From Astrothelium macrocarpum (lineage: Eukaryota; Ascomycota; Dothideomycetes; Trypetheliales; Trypetheliaceae), in the NCBI GenBank assembly GCA_021030915.1, contig JAGEMR010000018.1, forward strand, positions 310,001-374,000: a stretch of DNA of 64,000 bases, written 5' to 3'. Numbering within the stretch: the stretch's first letter is position 1; each line of letters starts with the position of its first letter. Below, in pieces: positions 34,402-46,502 of this stretch. Below the pieces are notes generated by a model. It searched no databases. It had not been told where the DNA came from and worked only from the letters and a program-made list of their open reading frames with translations. A program made the position numbers and the translations under genes.

Positions 34402-35199
34402 ATGAACTCGACCTATACCGGCTTCCGACGCAACGCACTCCCCCAAATTTGGAACGCTACTCGCATTTCCAATGTGCGAAGCAGACCTCAAATAAGAGTC
34501 TTTAGCGTATTCCGGTATCCTCGCAGACCTCCTTCGACACCTGGGACCAACCGAGTTCTCGCACAAAAGCTATGGCGACGAACTCCGATAAATCCAAGAG
34601 CTGTCCGATTTAACAGTTCTAAACCTTCGCCGAACCCAACCCCAAATCTCGGCAGCCCGGAGCCATCTCTCACATATTCACAACGTTTCAGAAAGCTCGG
34701 CAGGGAGTATGGATGGTCAGCTATGGGGATATATTTTGCGCTTTCGGCTCTTGACTTTCCCTTTTGCTTTCTTGCCGTCCGACTCTTGGGCACGGAAAGA
34801 ATCGGTCACTGGGAACATGTCGTGATGGAGTCATTTTGGAAGATCGTCGAAATACCGTTTCCTGATATACGAGGACCTAAGACGAACGCGCAAGAGATGG
34901 CAACAGGAGGGGAGGTTGCCATACGAGAAGGTGGGGGATGGGGCGTGGAAGAGGCAGAGGCCGAGAATCAAAGCGAAAGAGCCTGTAAGTTTGACTTGAC
35001 CTATGAAATTGGCATCACGCCTGACAAGACCGCTATAGCAATATGGACACAACTTGCGCTGGCTTATGCCATTCACAAATCATTCATTTTCATCCGTGTG
35101 CCTGTGACTGTAGCAATAACACCAAAGGTTGTCAAGACTCTTAGGGGCTGGGGCTGGGACATTGGGAAACGAAGAGCAAAAACACTTGGGAAATCATAG
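34402..35199 (+). CDS. DUF1279 (FAM210-like) mitochondrial membrane protein
   Basis: Exons 34402-34984 and 35039-35199 encode 247 residues. A long Arg/Ser-rich, Asp/Glu-poor N-terminus acts as a presequence. The DUF1279 domain follows: LGREYGWSAMGIYFALSALD, a hydrophobic hairpin FCFLAVRLLG, and after a variable insert SIWTQLALAYAIHKSFIFIRVP and VAITPKVVKTLRGWGW. Human FAM210A is an inner-membrane protein linked to mitochondrial translation; a yeast relative is also mitochondrial. The 54-nt intron 34985-35038 is in frame and stop-free; it is called because its removal restores the family sequence directly before WTQLALAYA. Confidence 0.9.
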   Translation: MNSTYTGFRRNALPQIWNATRISNVRSRPQIRVFSVFRYPRRPPSTPGTNRVLAQKLWRRTPINPRAVRFNSSKPSPNPTPNLGSPEPSLTYSQRFRKLGREYGWSAMGIYFALSALDFPFCFLAVRLLGTERIGHWEHVVMESFWKIVEIPFPDIRGPKTNAQEMATGGEVAIREGGGWGVEEAEAENQSERACKFDLTYEIGITPDKTAIAIWTQLALAYAIHKSFIFIRVPVTVAITPKVVKTLRGWGWDIGKRRAKTLGKS

Positions 35200-35799
35200 A
35201 CGATATAGACGTGCTCTCACTAGCACAAATTATGACTGTAAGATACCTGAATCAGTTTGATACAATATCCACTTTTCCAATTGACTATTCTGGTGCCATG
35301 TCACTACTTTCACTGTAGTGGTCTCATCGACTGGGCCAACGAGCTGCTCTACCCTCACTAAATTTTGATTTCGCAAGGCCTTTGATCATCACTGGGCTCG
35401 GACTTTGGTCTTTTGGTTGACACGCATTTGCTCTGCTCCACAACTCCATGTCTGAACGTGATGTCTGGGCTTCAACACATTATGAACTATTCCAGTCCCT
35501 TCATTGCAACTCGGATAACACGTCATCTGATTGGATGTCGTTTGTCTCATTCACCACTGAATGTCACGATACAAATATATATTTGCGTCATCACGCACAT
35601 GGCGAAGATCAAGGGACCTCTTTGTCATAGGACTGATCAAAACGTTCAGCCTGTTCTGTTACTTTGTCTATTTAAAGCAGTAACGAATCTCTTTGTTCAA
35701 TTTAGACCACATACTTGGTTCAATGATTGAGTAGCGCTCTTGCAACCTTTATTCATACGTACTTGGCTTACCTCAGTCTTTCCAAGCAGGCTCGCAGAC
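35200..35799. other. Intergenic, no gene seen
   Basis: A 600-bp stretch between the FAM210-like gene and the broken frame at 35800. Two frames of 60-105 codons overlap here without recognisable features. Confidence 0.35.
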
Positions 35800-36768
35800 A
35801 TGTCTCAAATGGTCCCAGTCCTTCATGCTGCCTAAAATCAGAGAATTCAGCAATGGGTTCAACAGACTGCAGCTGCTCAAACAGACGACCACCTATCCCA
35901 ATGGCCGCAAAATGCGCCTCGAACGCTGATCGACGGAGATGAGGGTTTCCTTGGTCAGATGTCTCGAAGCATTCATACTTCAAGCCATCACACCTTCGTG
36001 CAGAACTCGCTAGGCGCGTCCTCTCACGTAGACGAGAATCGCTTCCAAGACCATGATAGTGGATCCGAGCAAAGTAGTAATCTAAGGAATTTGCATGATC
36101 CGGATACACCGCTCCTGGACAACCTTACGACCCCAACGACTGTGAGCCCACCAAACTCGGCGTTATGGCCTACCAATATGAACCCGAACAGATCGACCGA
36201 CGAGGAAGACAGATTGCAGAACAGGTTACTAAAGGGCAAGGAAGTAATCGACTGCAGATCCGATAATGATAATGATTGCGTTGCCTTGGAGGCGTCCGGC
36301 GGATACACAATCATCCCGCCTGTGCCTCTGGATGGCCGACAGGCAGGTGACAAATTTTCCTCGCGTCTTGACAATTTACATCAGAAGATAGAGTCGCAGA
36401 GGCGAAGAGCAAACTAGTCACCCTCTTTCTACTCCCGAATGACGTGCCAATCAACGAATTGGGATGACGGTATTTCTGTGAATCATCCACATGAAGATAC
36501 AACGATACAAGAGCAAAGTGGTCCGTTGGATACCATAGCGCCTTTGCAAAAGAGAGACAGTATTAGGGAGCGACATTTTGCTAGACAACAAGTGATTGTG
36601 AGCTTGGCTTCGCACAAGCGAATCATGAACAATTGACCAATTGAGGCTGATTTCGATAGGTTCGACAAAGGACTGCAGCGCAAATGCCAAGCGACAATAC
36701 CACCAACACTATAGCAAACCGTGTTCAACGACCCAGGAGCGCTTCTTTGCATCACGCTGCTGAAAGGG
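35800..36768 (+). pseudogene. Long reading frame interrupted by four stops (unknown protein)
   Basis: From the ATG at 35800 one frame runs about 320 codons. Stops are TAA at 35833, TAG at 36415, TGA at 36634 and a TAG near 36715. Each is one C-to-T change from a sense codon (CAA, CAG, CGA, CAG). The translation is polar and low in hydrophobics: KIQ-type helix IQQWVQQTAAAQTDD, an acidic middle (DSGSEQSSNLRNLHDPDTP) and a basic part ESQRRRAN. The intact ATG-to-stop section is 35959-36417 (152 codons). It might be a real gene ending at 36417 with an upstream exon, or a gene broken by transitions. I do not recognise the family. Confidence 0.35.
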
Positions 36769-38224
36769 TAGGCCACATGCGTGTTACTTTCAAACGTTCC
36801 TGACAATTCGCATAGTTTGTACATGGCTCTAAACGAGCGATAGGCTTTTTGCTCGGAGTGACAGAGGCAGATGTGGGATCAACTATGCCAGACGACTGGA
36901 GACCTAACCGAGACTTCTTGTCTCGTTCTGCATGAAGAGGTCGGCCTCCACTGTTTCGATTCGTGTCGTTCAAGACATCGTGTTTGCACTGATGAAGAAT
37001 AGGACCAAGTACGAGATCATGCTGCAAGATGAGGCGTGTATGAGAATGATTGAAAGCTCAGGCAACGAATTGCATGACATGACACGATGGCACTAGTGCA
37101 AGTTATGAGTTTACTCCTTGTAGTTGTGCTAGTCCATCACAAAGCATTCGAATGAGCATAACCAAATGAAAATCACCAATGTACTCTGGCCATCTGCATA
37201 GCTTCCAAGCGAGCGTGTTGGTCTATAAATAATTGCAAAGACCAAGCTTTAGTCGTCATGTATAACAATGATGAGCTTGTGTCGGTGAAGATGCCGCCTT
37301 GGAGGAGGAAATTGGCATGGCCCACTTTAAGAGCTATTTTTTCACATTCGAGATCTCGATGCGAATACCAGGCCCAACGGTAATCCTAGATAATATCGAT
37401 AACAACGACAATATCTGCCTCTAGGCCTCCTGAGGAGTATGGCAGGGAAATTGTTGTGCCGGCGAATGGTTCAGTGCGCTCATGACAGCATGGGTGAGCC
37501 GCTTTGTTTCCTGGCCCCTGCGCACGACATTTCCGACCCGCACGCGCTTGGTCAGTAGCTTGGCTATATCATGCGCTCATTGGCCTCTCCTGACAGGCTT
37601 CCATGCTTCTGTTCCTGAGCTTTGCCCCATGTAGACATGACCGAGCGCTCGCATGACATGGAGTGCGACGGATGAATTGATGAGGTCGCAGGGTTGAACA
37701 AGCTTTGATTGGTTTTACTAATGCCGCCGCCCCTGTCAATCAGGAGCTCTAGCTTGCAGATGGAAACAAGCAGCCAATTGTGGCCGATGCTTCGGCGCGA
37801 CCCCTGCGTGTGCACGCTGCATTCCACTCCAGCTTTTGTTCCTCAATCACCTTCGCACTCTCTCCTCGAAGTCGCCAAAATCGCCAGCACCACCAGCGGC
37901 CATCACTGCCTGTCGGCATACATACACTCATTAATCTTGACCACAGTCACTCTTTAACAAACATAATCACGGCCCTTCTTGCTTGGCATTTGTTTATTTT
38001 CTATTCATCATCTTCCCCGGACTATTGGACGCCTACCTTTACCCGTGTCTTTGCATTCTTGGACCCATTGTTCAGAACTAGCCTTCAGACAACGACAGCC
38101 AAGACTCCATCAGCCAACCTCAGCAATACAACACAGTTGGTACCTTACGTACCTAGAGGCACTTCGGTGACCTTCAAATCATATAATTGTACAATACGCT
38201 TCAATCTTTCTACTATTGACGAGG
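36769..38224. other. Intergenic with pyrimidine-rich leader
   Basis: About 1.45 kb. The first kilobase has no supported feature. From about 37800 to 38220 the + strand is pyrimidine-rich and contains short upstream ATGs, consistent with a long promoter and 5' leader for the SKG6-type gene. Confidence 0.4.
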
Positions 38225-40525
38225 ATGAACCGAAATCACCATTCACATAATGTCTTTCATCTTGCGCGACGGAACCCCTCAGATATTGAAACTGGAGCTA
38301 GAGTTGCCGACAACATTCTAGCTGCTCTACAACAACCTGCAGCAAATCTCGTTCCTCGAAGTCCTCAATCCACAAGTGATTCTTCATCACAATCGTCCAG
38401 TACTTGTGATCCGAACAGTGGATCCTCCAACTGTCAGCAAGCCAGCACCGATACCTCGACTTTGCCAATCGTCCTTGGCGTTGTGTATGTCTTGCGGTTC
38501 CATGAATTGTTTTTATCTGTGTTGACTCGGACTGATTCCAATTTAGCATTCCCATTATCTGTCTTGTCCTTGTCTTGATATATTTTCACCGTCGACTGAC
38601 AAGAAAGCAACGACTCGAGGACTTGAATGACAAACATGGGTCTTTGGACTTTGGACTTGGTGAAGTTGGCAGCTCTAAGAAGAGTAAAAATGGAAAGTCT
38701 GGTCCAGAGATGACTATTACCGATACTGAAAAGTCGCTTCGTCGAGGCCGAGGAATGTCAATGGACCTTGGTAATCCATATCTGATGCCTGGTAATCTGC
38801 AAGGTTCTCGAGAGTCCATTCATTCCTTGTCAAGAACCATTCATGACAAGCACGATCCATACCGGCCTATCCAAATGCTCAAGGACAGCGATGGCTATGC
38901 GTCGTATCCCAGCAGCGTGCGGCTAAAACCTGAGAACGGATCGATCAGAACGACTTCGAGCGGCGGCTACGGTGATACGGGTAGCCCAATCGATGCACCG
39001 CAGAGCAGTCTTCTTAAAAATGCTCAAAGGATGTCAAGGTCATACCCGCCTCGTAGTGGGTCAATTCCACCAATTGCCGAGTCACCTCCACCAGCTCCAC
39101 CTACTGCGCCAAAAGAGAAACACAGTTACATTGCTTACACACCACCTCAATCGCCAAGGATAGCACCACCTGCTCCAAAGGAGTCGTCCGAGCAAGATGA
39201 AGCCGCGGATACCATCGGCCAGGCGATTGATCGCGCGCCATCCAAGACTCCTTCAAAGATGAATTCCATGGACTCTAATATTGCCTCACCTTCTGTAAAA
39301 GACAGTGGCTACTCGTCTACTACAACGTCCATGTCAGAACACAAGATCCGGAGCCCGCAATTCGTTGATCCATCCGGCGAAAATTACGGTGCAAACTTTA
39401 CTGTAACTCCTCCTTCCCCACCAAGGAATGATGGCCTCACTCGTGAAGAGATAAGGCGTTCACGACATTCGATTGATGGTCCTGCCGACTTGGCTGATGA
39501 GCCTGCTGCTACTCTTGGAATGTACTGGGCGGAACAAGGCAACCGACGTATCTCCATGGGTGTTCGACCTCTTCCTCCAGAGGAAATGTTGGAAGATCAC
39601 GATCCAGAGCAACGTGCCAACCGTATTCGATCGTTTTACAAAGAATACTTTGACGACTCAAAACCTGGTCCTGCTGCACCACCCAAACAAGGCGGATACT
39701 ACGAAGACTATAGTGAAGAGTACCTCGACGGAGCAGTCTACGACCCGGCCTCAGGCCAGTTTCTCGTCTCTCCTGCCGCACCATTTGCACAACCCATGGG
39801 TCGTCGTGCAATGACACCACCTCCTCGAGCTCCTCCCCGAGCACAACGAGGTCCAATGTCACGTGGCTCAGCCAACTCGGATGGTCGACTTGGTCCTCGT
39901 GCTGTACCACCACCTAAGAAACGCCTTCCACCTCCAGCGCCTCTCATGACTCTACCAACACCGCACAAACTCAAGACAGACGCACACATCTTCTCGCCCC
40001 TCGACTTTGCACCACCAACCACATTCCGAGACAGACAACTCGGTCGTCCCGACAGTCCCCTCGGCGTCCAGCGACCCTACTCTCCCGCCGTCTCAGCGCA
40101 CTCCCCTCTGGTCTCCTCCTTCGACGACCTCTCCGTCATGCCCAGCCCGTAAGTCCAACCCACCTCTCACCTCTCACCACCATCACTCCCCTCCATCCAT
40201 TGCACGCAAGCTAACTTTTTTTCGTTCCAGCCACATGCTCCGCAAATCCGGCACCTTCACCGCGCTCGACTTTGCGCCGCGGCCGCGCTTCATGCACGCC
40301 GACACGGCCAGCGACGCCGGCAGCATCCGCAGCAACCGCAGCGGCATCTCCGCCGTCCAGCAGCACGCCATCCGCCAGGGCGCCTACCGCGTCAGCCGCA
40401 TCCCCAAGGGCGTCGTCACCACCAAGGTCGACCTCGCCGCGCAGCTGAAGCCGACGTGGGATCTGCGGGGGCCCGTGGATATTGATGTCGTTGGGTTGGA
40501 TGGTTTCAAGCCGGGGGTGAAGTAG
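38225..40525 (+). CDS. SKG6/AXL2-type single-pass membrane protein
   Basis: Exons 38225-38484, 38547-40148 and 40231-40525 give 718 residues. A short Ser/Thr/Cys ectodomain (STCDPNSGSSNCQQASTD) precedes the membrane helix LPIVLGVVIPIICLVLVLIY, whose codons are split by the first intron, then HRRLTRKQRLEDLNDKHGSL at the cytosolic face. The rest is a long disordered cytosolic tail with many SPP and PP motifs and RGRGMSMDLGNPY. This layout matches fungal proteins carrying the SKG6 transmembrane domain, related to yeast Skg6/Tos2, which act at sites of polarised growth. The start at 38225 is the first in-frame ATG. There is no obvious signal peptide, so membrane insertion would rely on the single helix. 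Confidence 0.87.
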
Positions 40526-41366
40526 ATGGGACGTGCTGTGCTGAGCGGGCAGGCGTTATGGTGATGGGGGGTGGTGGTGGTGTTGATGATGAGTATTCTC
40601 GTCTTCATGATTGCGTCGAGCTGATGACGAGGATTCTGCACATATGGGAGTATATACAGCTGCGTTATTGCAATGCTGGTGAGCCCTTTTTTGGGAGGAT
40701 AATGAGCTCGGGCTATTGCATACAAGTACACGGGCGAAAATATTAGAGGGTAATGTCTGATCTATTTTCCTTGCTTCTGGATAACAAAATGGGGAGGATG
40801 GGTGTGATTTGTCATTCTGTAAGTGTAGTTGGATGCGGATGTACAAAGTCGATTCGCTGTAGGTGGGTGAGGACGTTTTTGAGCATAGTGGTGGTTTGGT
40901 GAACTTGGAGACAAATTACTTCGTGTAAATATAGCGCCTTATATACCTTGGTAGCCAATTATGACTATCACATTTGATAACAACCATTTACGTCTTGATA
41001 AGCATTTCCATGGGCATCCTATTAATCCATGAGCGTTGCTGTAGCTTTCAACACGTGACAACGCGTAAAAGTGCGATGATTGTGATTTGTATGTTCACTT
41101 CAACTCATCTCTACGCGAATGCAACTTTTTCACAGCGTCCCTCATTGTAACCAAATTTACAGCATCTAATGTATGGGCCCATTCCAGGACCGTCTAAATG
41201 TGTTGAGGCATAACCACGAGTGATCAATTTATTCCGTGTCGTTCTCTACTTCAGTGTACCATATCTCCTGTCCATTTTCAAGCATTTTATCATCCGAATG
41301 TCTCCTTTTCCATCATTCCAATCATCTCGCCCAGACGTTTTGTATAACATATGTCAATAATATTTC
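40526..41366. other. Intergenic, no gene seen
   Basis: This 841-bp stretch between two plus-strand genes begins G-rich (end of a skew island), then becomes A/T-rich. It holds a CACGTG at about 41053. No coding frame is supported. Confidence 0.35.
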
Positions 41367-42344
41367 ATGTCTCAACACCTACAAACCTACCTTTCCTCTC
41401 TCAAAGCCACCCAACTCCGCCACCTTGCCCACCTCACCAGCATCCAATCGCATGGCCCCAAACCTGTCCTACTCTCCCGCCTCAACAACTCACTCTCACA
41501 ACCTTTGCTTGCCTATCCCACCGCCAAAATCCTTAGCATCGACCTTGGCCTTCGCAATCTTGGTCTCTGCCTCGCATCCTTGACCCACAATCCCGCACCC
41601 CACTTGCACATCCTCAACTGGTCCCGTCTCACACTCATACCATCCCATTCTCCCCCCTCTTCATCAGCGGAGCAAAAGCAAGAAGAGAAAGAAAAAGTCA
41701 ACCACCTCTTCCAACCTCCGCACCTCGCCCCCCTCGCCCATTCCCTCGTTGCCCATAATTTCCTACCTCACCAACCTACCACTCTCCTCCTTGAGCGCCA
41801 GCGCCATCGCTCGGCCGGCCGAGCCGCTGTGCTTGAGTGGACGCTGCGTGTTGGCGCACTGGAGGCCATGGTTTGGGCTGTGCTGGCGACGCTCAAGCAC
41901 CAGCAGAAGGAGGTTGGCTTTCCCGAAACCTGGGCTGTGGAGCCGGGGCGAGTGGCACGCTTTTGGGCGGACGGTGGGGCAAGCGGAGGGGATGGAGGAG
42001 TGCTGGAGGAGGTGGAGAGGGGAGCAAGGGAGATGAAGAAGTCAGCTGAAACGAGACGGGTGCCGGCCGAGGCAAAGAAGGAGAAGGTGGCGTTGGTAAG
42101 GCGGTGGTTGGGTGAGGATGGTGCGGCGCCGTTTGGGTTGAGCTTTGCGGAGCGGCCGGCGGAGATGAGGGACAGGTTGCTGATGCCTCCTGGGAGGGGA
42201 GGGGTGAGGGGATTGAGGAAGGGAGAGGAAAAGGCTGGCAAGTTGGATGATCTAGCTGATTGCTTCTTGCAAGCTATGACGTGGGTGCAGTGGGATTGGA
42301 ATAGGAGGCGTATCATGCATGAAATCGAGTCAAGAGGAGAGTGA
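41367..42344 (+). CDS. CCE1: Mitochondrial Holliday-junction resolvase (Cce1/Ydc2)
   Basis: A single exon of 325 residues. The N-terminus holds a SAP-like helix pair (LSSLKATQLRHLAHLTSIQSHG) followed by LLSRLNNSL. The RNase-H-like catalytic fold starts with ILSIDLGLRNLGLCLA, whose Asp is the first metal ligand, then LLERQRHRSAGRAAVLEW supplies the catalytic Glu, and the C-terminal KLDDLADCFLQAMTW gives the paired Asp residues. Cce1/Ydc2 cuts four-way junctions in mitochondrial DNA. Length is near that of the yeast enzyme. A low-complexity insert rich in Gly and Glu is present between the Glu motif and the last strand. The gene spans a clear C-to-G skew switch. Confidence 0.93.
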   Translation: MSQHLQTYLSSLKATQLRHLAHLTSIQSHGPKPVLLSRLNNSLSQPLLAYPTAKILSIDLGLRNLGLCLASLTHNPAPHLHILNWSRLTLIPSHSPPSSSAEQKQEEKEKVNHLFQPPHLAPLAHSLVAHNFLPHQPTTLLLERQRHRSAGRAAVLEWTLRVGALEAMVWAVLATLKHQQKEVGFPETWAVEPGRVARFWADGGASGGDGGVLEEVERGAREMKKSAETRRVPAEAKKEKVALVRRWLGEDGAAPFGLSFAERPAEMRDRLLMPPGRGGVRGLRKGEEKAGKLDDLADCFLQAMTWVQWDWNRRRIMHEIESRGE

Positions 42345-42591
42345 AGTGCCTTTTGAAACTAGGGAACTTGTGGTCTAAGGTTTCCATCTATCAAAGTATA
42401 CTGCGTTCCCGCAACGCCATGCTGCTGACTGGACGATTTGCTCAAAACGTCAAAATGTCGAAATCGTTCCTCATCAAATCTAGGACTGGATCCAAGCATC
42501 CGAAACTCCTGGAGCAATGCCTGCCAGGACTGCACGGAAGACCAAATGACCGATAACGCAACGCTATAATCCGACAAGATCTTCCCAGCTC

Positions 42592-44018
42592 TTACAAGAA
42601 CAGCATCGATGCCAACGCTGCAATACCCCATAACATGGTAGCCGGCTTCGTTTTCAATGCAGGAGCCAAGGAATTCGTGTCAAGTCCACAGCATCGACGA
42701 TTATATGTGACATTGTTCATGGCGGCTGCAACCTCGAAGACGGTCCCATTAGGCTCATTGTAATAGTCTACAAGAAGGAAGTTTGGAGCACGACCCCAGT
42801 CCGCTTCACATCGAGAATGTCAGCATCAATAACCCCAAAACGTTTCGAGCCGAATTGCAACAAAAACTTACAAGAACAATTACTAGCAGTCCACCCCAAG
42901 CTTCCATTCCCCGCCGCACTGACATTATTCGTCACATTCAACAACGCTGTATTCGGCACCAGCAAATTCGTGCCCGCCAGACTAATCTCCACATTCAAAT
43001 TATGATTCGCCATATACATCCTGCTCTCCGCCTGCTCCCTGCTCAGGCCGGGCGGGCGCTGCACCGTACACGGAAACGACGGATCGGTCGGATCGAACGG
43101 CGTCTCCCACAGCTGGCTGAACTCATCCAGGATCCACGGCACGGCGGTCTGGTTGGCGTTGTAGTCCAGAAACACCACGACCCGCTTCGCCGACAGGATC
43201 ATCTCCGACAGCAGCGGCCAGTCCGCCAGCGCCATGGGCACCTGCGGCGGCTGGTACAGGTACGGCGCGAGCCCGCTGCTCTGGATCGGCTCGACAAAGT
43301 CCGTCACGGGGCCCAGATCGCCGTTGCCCAGCAGGATGGTCACGACGTCGAACGGGTGCGCGGCGACCCAGCCCGCTACGGTCGCGAGGTACGACTCCAC
43401 GGGCCCCGCGTCGAGCAGGTCGCAGCTCGTGTGGCAGAAGTGCAGGGTGCCGTTGAGCATGTGCGTCTGGCCCTGCAGCATGCGGATGCCGTCGTTGAGC
43501 TGGTCGATGACGGAGAGCGCCTGGTTGCTGGCGGCGGAGTTGGGCCGGGTGAACATGGAGTTGTGCGCGGTGATTTGCGTGATGTTGCTGTAGCGGCGCG
43601 AACAGAATTCCGGGTAGTCGTTGCAGAGCTGCGTGTTGGTGGGCGAGGCGGCGGTGGAGGTGCTGGTGGAGGAAAGGAAGGCGGTGGTGTTCTTGGAGAA
43701 GGTGGAGCTGCCGCCGATGATACTGAGGTTGGGTGTTGTGGGTGATGAGGGGGGAGGGTTGGATGAGGATTCGGAGCCGCTGTGTGAGCTTTGGGAGCCG
43801 CTCACGGATATAGCGCTTGGATTTGTGGAGGTGGTAGAATAGGACATGTACGATACGCCACTGGTAGGGACGACATCTCCACCGGTGATTGTGCCGCTGG
43901 TTGAACCCGAGATGGTCGTGATGGAGCCAGAGGCTCCAGAGGATGACGGATTTGAGGTGGATTGAGCGCGTGTTTGTAGGATGGAAATTGAGATGAGTAA
44001 AAGTGAAAAGGAAATCAT
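42592..44018 (-). CDS. Secreted PLC-like phosphodiesterase, probable GPI anchor
   Basis: Exons 44018-42872 and 42803-42592 give 452 residues. A signal peptide (MISFSLLLISISILQTRAQS) is followed by a Ser/Thr/Gly-rich spacer of about 110 residues. The PI-PLC-X-like TIM barrel then contains YSNITQITAHNSMF (the His position), QLNDGIRMLQGQTH, HFCHTSCDLLDAG and, after the 68-nt intron, WGRAPNFLLVDYYN. A hydrophobic end (MLWGIAALASMLFL) suggests GPI attachment. Fungal members are abundant secreted proteins; catalytic activity and substrate are mostly untested. Convergent with CCE1 and divergent from the SUR7-like gene. Confidence 0.88.
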
Positions 44019-44935
44019 TTTAGTTTAAGAATACACGGAAAGAGATCAAAAGGAAGGTCTGGCAGCCGAAGCTGCTTGTATCTCTATATCTTTTGGCTAA
44101 CAAGGTGGATGTCTGGAACGACTGTAATGGCAAGATGAGGTTGTCTCTACTAGATAGTAGGGCGAAAAGTGGAAATGAAACGAAACCAAACTAAACAGAA
44201 TGACGATAGGGTAATGAGAGCTCCCGTGGAAAGCTCTTGCAGATCTGCTGGGTAGCACATGGATAACAGCACATGGATGACAGCACAGCCACTATTAATA
44301 CACCATGCTATCCACTCAAAATACTGACCTCCTGAGCGCGTGTTGTAGCAAGTTTCGTCGAGACGTCGGCCAGGGAATTTATTGGAAATGATTGAAAGCT
44401 GTCATTCCTTTTTTGTAATAAATCCAGTCCCCCACCAGATCATCCTTAAACCTCCGAAAGGAATCCACCTGCGGGTTCCATGGGCACAGCCCCGTCTCAT
44501 CTCGTTTCTTTGGGTCAAATAGGCATCGGTTGTCTCGGCATGACGTCTAGTGTCCCACATATTCTCTTTCTCGTTGGCACTTCAGGCGTCTAACTACATG
44601 CACCTCTGCCATTGATCATGCAGTATCCAGCCACTCCGCTGACGGGCAGTCAGAACTTTGTACTGCAGCTTCAGGGAATAGCTATGACGGAAGGAGCAAT
44701 GACGGTGCGGCACTGCCTTAGCTTGCGTGGGTTCCTGGTGATTTTTCGTTTAGCTGTGTCGTAGTCTCCAGCTTCATCCCATTACCATTTCCATCAATCC
44801 TACGACATTTTCCAACCTACCCAGCGTCAAGCCGGGCCCTGACCCAGGTCAGTGGCTAGCTGGAGAAGGGCTTGCTATCTCTTAAACTACACATTCTTCT
44901 CTTTTCGTTTATCTCGCTTTCATTTCATTTAAACT
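44019..44935. promoter_or_regulatory. Divergent promoter region, two cell-surface genes
   Basis: A 917-bp region between the PLC-like gene (minus) and the SUR7-like gene (plus). A near-duplicate GCACATGGATRACAGCAC occurs twice side by side at 44254-44287. Pyrimidine-rich sequence precedes the SUR7-like start. No factor is assigned. Confidence 0.4.
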
Positions 44936-45990
44936 ATGGTGTCGGTTCCTTTCTGGAGACGTAATCAGGCGGGTATTGGACATGATAATGACGCTACTGC
45001 TACCTCTCCGCATGACGCAGACCATTTAGAAAGAAACGTAAACAATCAAGCAGAATCTCTATCTCCTACTCAACTTCGACGAGCAACGCGAACACGCCTA
45101 ATTTGGGGTAGCCTTTCGTCATTCTTCCTCTTGCTTGCCCTTATATTCCTCATCCTGGTGGAAGTCGGAAATATCACTATTGGATCGGTAGTGAATAGGA
45201 TATACTTTCTTTACTTGGACCTCAGCCAAGTCATTCCGCAAAGCGTGCCTGATGCGGTCTTTATCAACAGTATTGCTCAAACGCTGGGTCTGCACGACTT
45301 TTATACTGTCGGCTTATGGGGCTACTGCGAAGGATATTTTGGCCAAGGCGTTACGTCCTGTTCTAAACCTCAGACGTTATACTGGTTCAACCCGGTCGAG
45401 ATTCTAATCAGTGAGCTGCTATCTGGATCTTCGCGTATGTGTGACCCTGTAAATCGTGGCTGGAAATTAATACTAATGGATGAGTAGTTGCTCTTCCAGC
45501 ACAAGCGACATCGTACCTGCACATACTCAAAATTGCATCACGGTGGATGTTTGGTCTCTTCCTCACTGGCGCCTGCTTGACCTTTGTCCTCATATTCCTC
45601 TCCATACTTACCATCTATAGCCGCTGGGTGGCATTGCTCATCGGAATCCTTACGCTCCTCAACGCGCTCTTTGTTACAGTAGCGACAGTTCTTGCCACGG
45701 CGATCTTTGTGATTTTGCAGATCGCTCTCACAAGCGTCGACGAGCTCAATATAAAGGCAAATATTGGTAACGAGATGTTTGCATTCATGTGGATTGCTAC
45801 GGCATGTTCCATCATTCCTTTGATCATCCAGGCAGGCATGTGCTGCTGTTGCACCAGTCGGCGGGATCTCAGGACAGGACGGAGGAAACCCAAGCTCCTA
45901 GAACTCTCAGAACAACAGCAATCGCAGCCGCAAATGACTGAGAGATCACATCGAGGTATCTTTGGGAGAAGAAGCCGTCATACCCAATAG
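44936..45990 (+). CDS. SUR7/PalI-family tetraspan membrane protein
   Basis: Exons 44936-45434 and 45488-45990 encode 333 residues; the intron has a good TACTAATG branch. Four hydrophobic spans are visible: SSFFLLLALIFLILVEVG, MFGLFLTGACLTFVLIFLSI, LIGILTLLNALFVTVATVLA and WIATACSIIPLIIQ. The first extracellular loop has the family motif LWGYCEG...CSKPQTLYWFNP, with the two cysteines expected for SUR7-type loops. The last helix runs into a Cys cluster (CCCC), a likely palmitoylation site, and a basic tail. Sur7-family proteins sit in plasma-membrane eisosome patches or act in cell-wall and pH sensing. Which subfamily this belongs to is not decided. Confidence 0.9.
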
Positions 45991-46502
45991 AGGCATAAAA
46001 TTCAGGTTGGGGATCGTTACTTGGAGCGTGAATATCGGTATCCGGAGTTGAAATTGGTATCTGGCGACCTTTTGGATAGGTCTTGTGTCTCAGTGTTGCA
46101 TGTACGTGTTATGACCAATCGATAGAGCTTCTTCCCTATAATCCAAAATTTAACGCAACGACCTCGACTTCAAAATCAAAATAAAGTCACGACCTGGCTT
46201 TTGTCGACTCGCAAATGAACCTTGTGGCTTGGAATTTGGCACATGAAGCTGGATCAAGCATGCACATTCAGTATACATGGTGATTTGCAATGACGTTGAT
46301 CACGTGAGCACGCGGTGATTTGGCGTGAGTTCCACATTTGGAAGTGACGTCGTCTCCGCCTAGCTGTTGCCTTGACTTGCTCTACCATACATCAACCACA
46401 ATTGCCCTACAATCAAGATTCAATTGGCATTTACAATCATTCAGTCAGTTCACAAATACTGATTCTCTTTTACAACTTCACTAAATCTTACCAAATTCAG
46501 GC
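45991..46502. other. Intergenic, SWIM-RING gene promoter
   Basis: This 512-bp stretch holds CACGTG at 46301-46306, about 200 bp before the next start codon. Nothing else is recognised. Confidence 0.35.

Noticed and set aside
37780..38250. A 156-codon + strand frame before the SKG6-type gene
   Set aside because: It is in pyrimidine-rich leader sequence, begins upstream of and overlaps the real start in another frame, and shows no domain. More likely 5' leader.
42783..43745. A 320-codon + strand frame over the PLC-like gene
   Set aside because: Arg/His/Val-rich antisense shadow of a GC-rich coding region; the minus strand has the signal peptide and PLC motifs.
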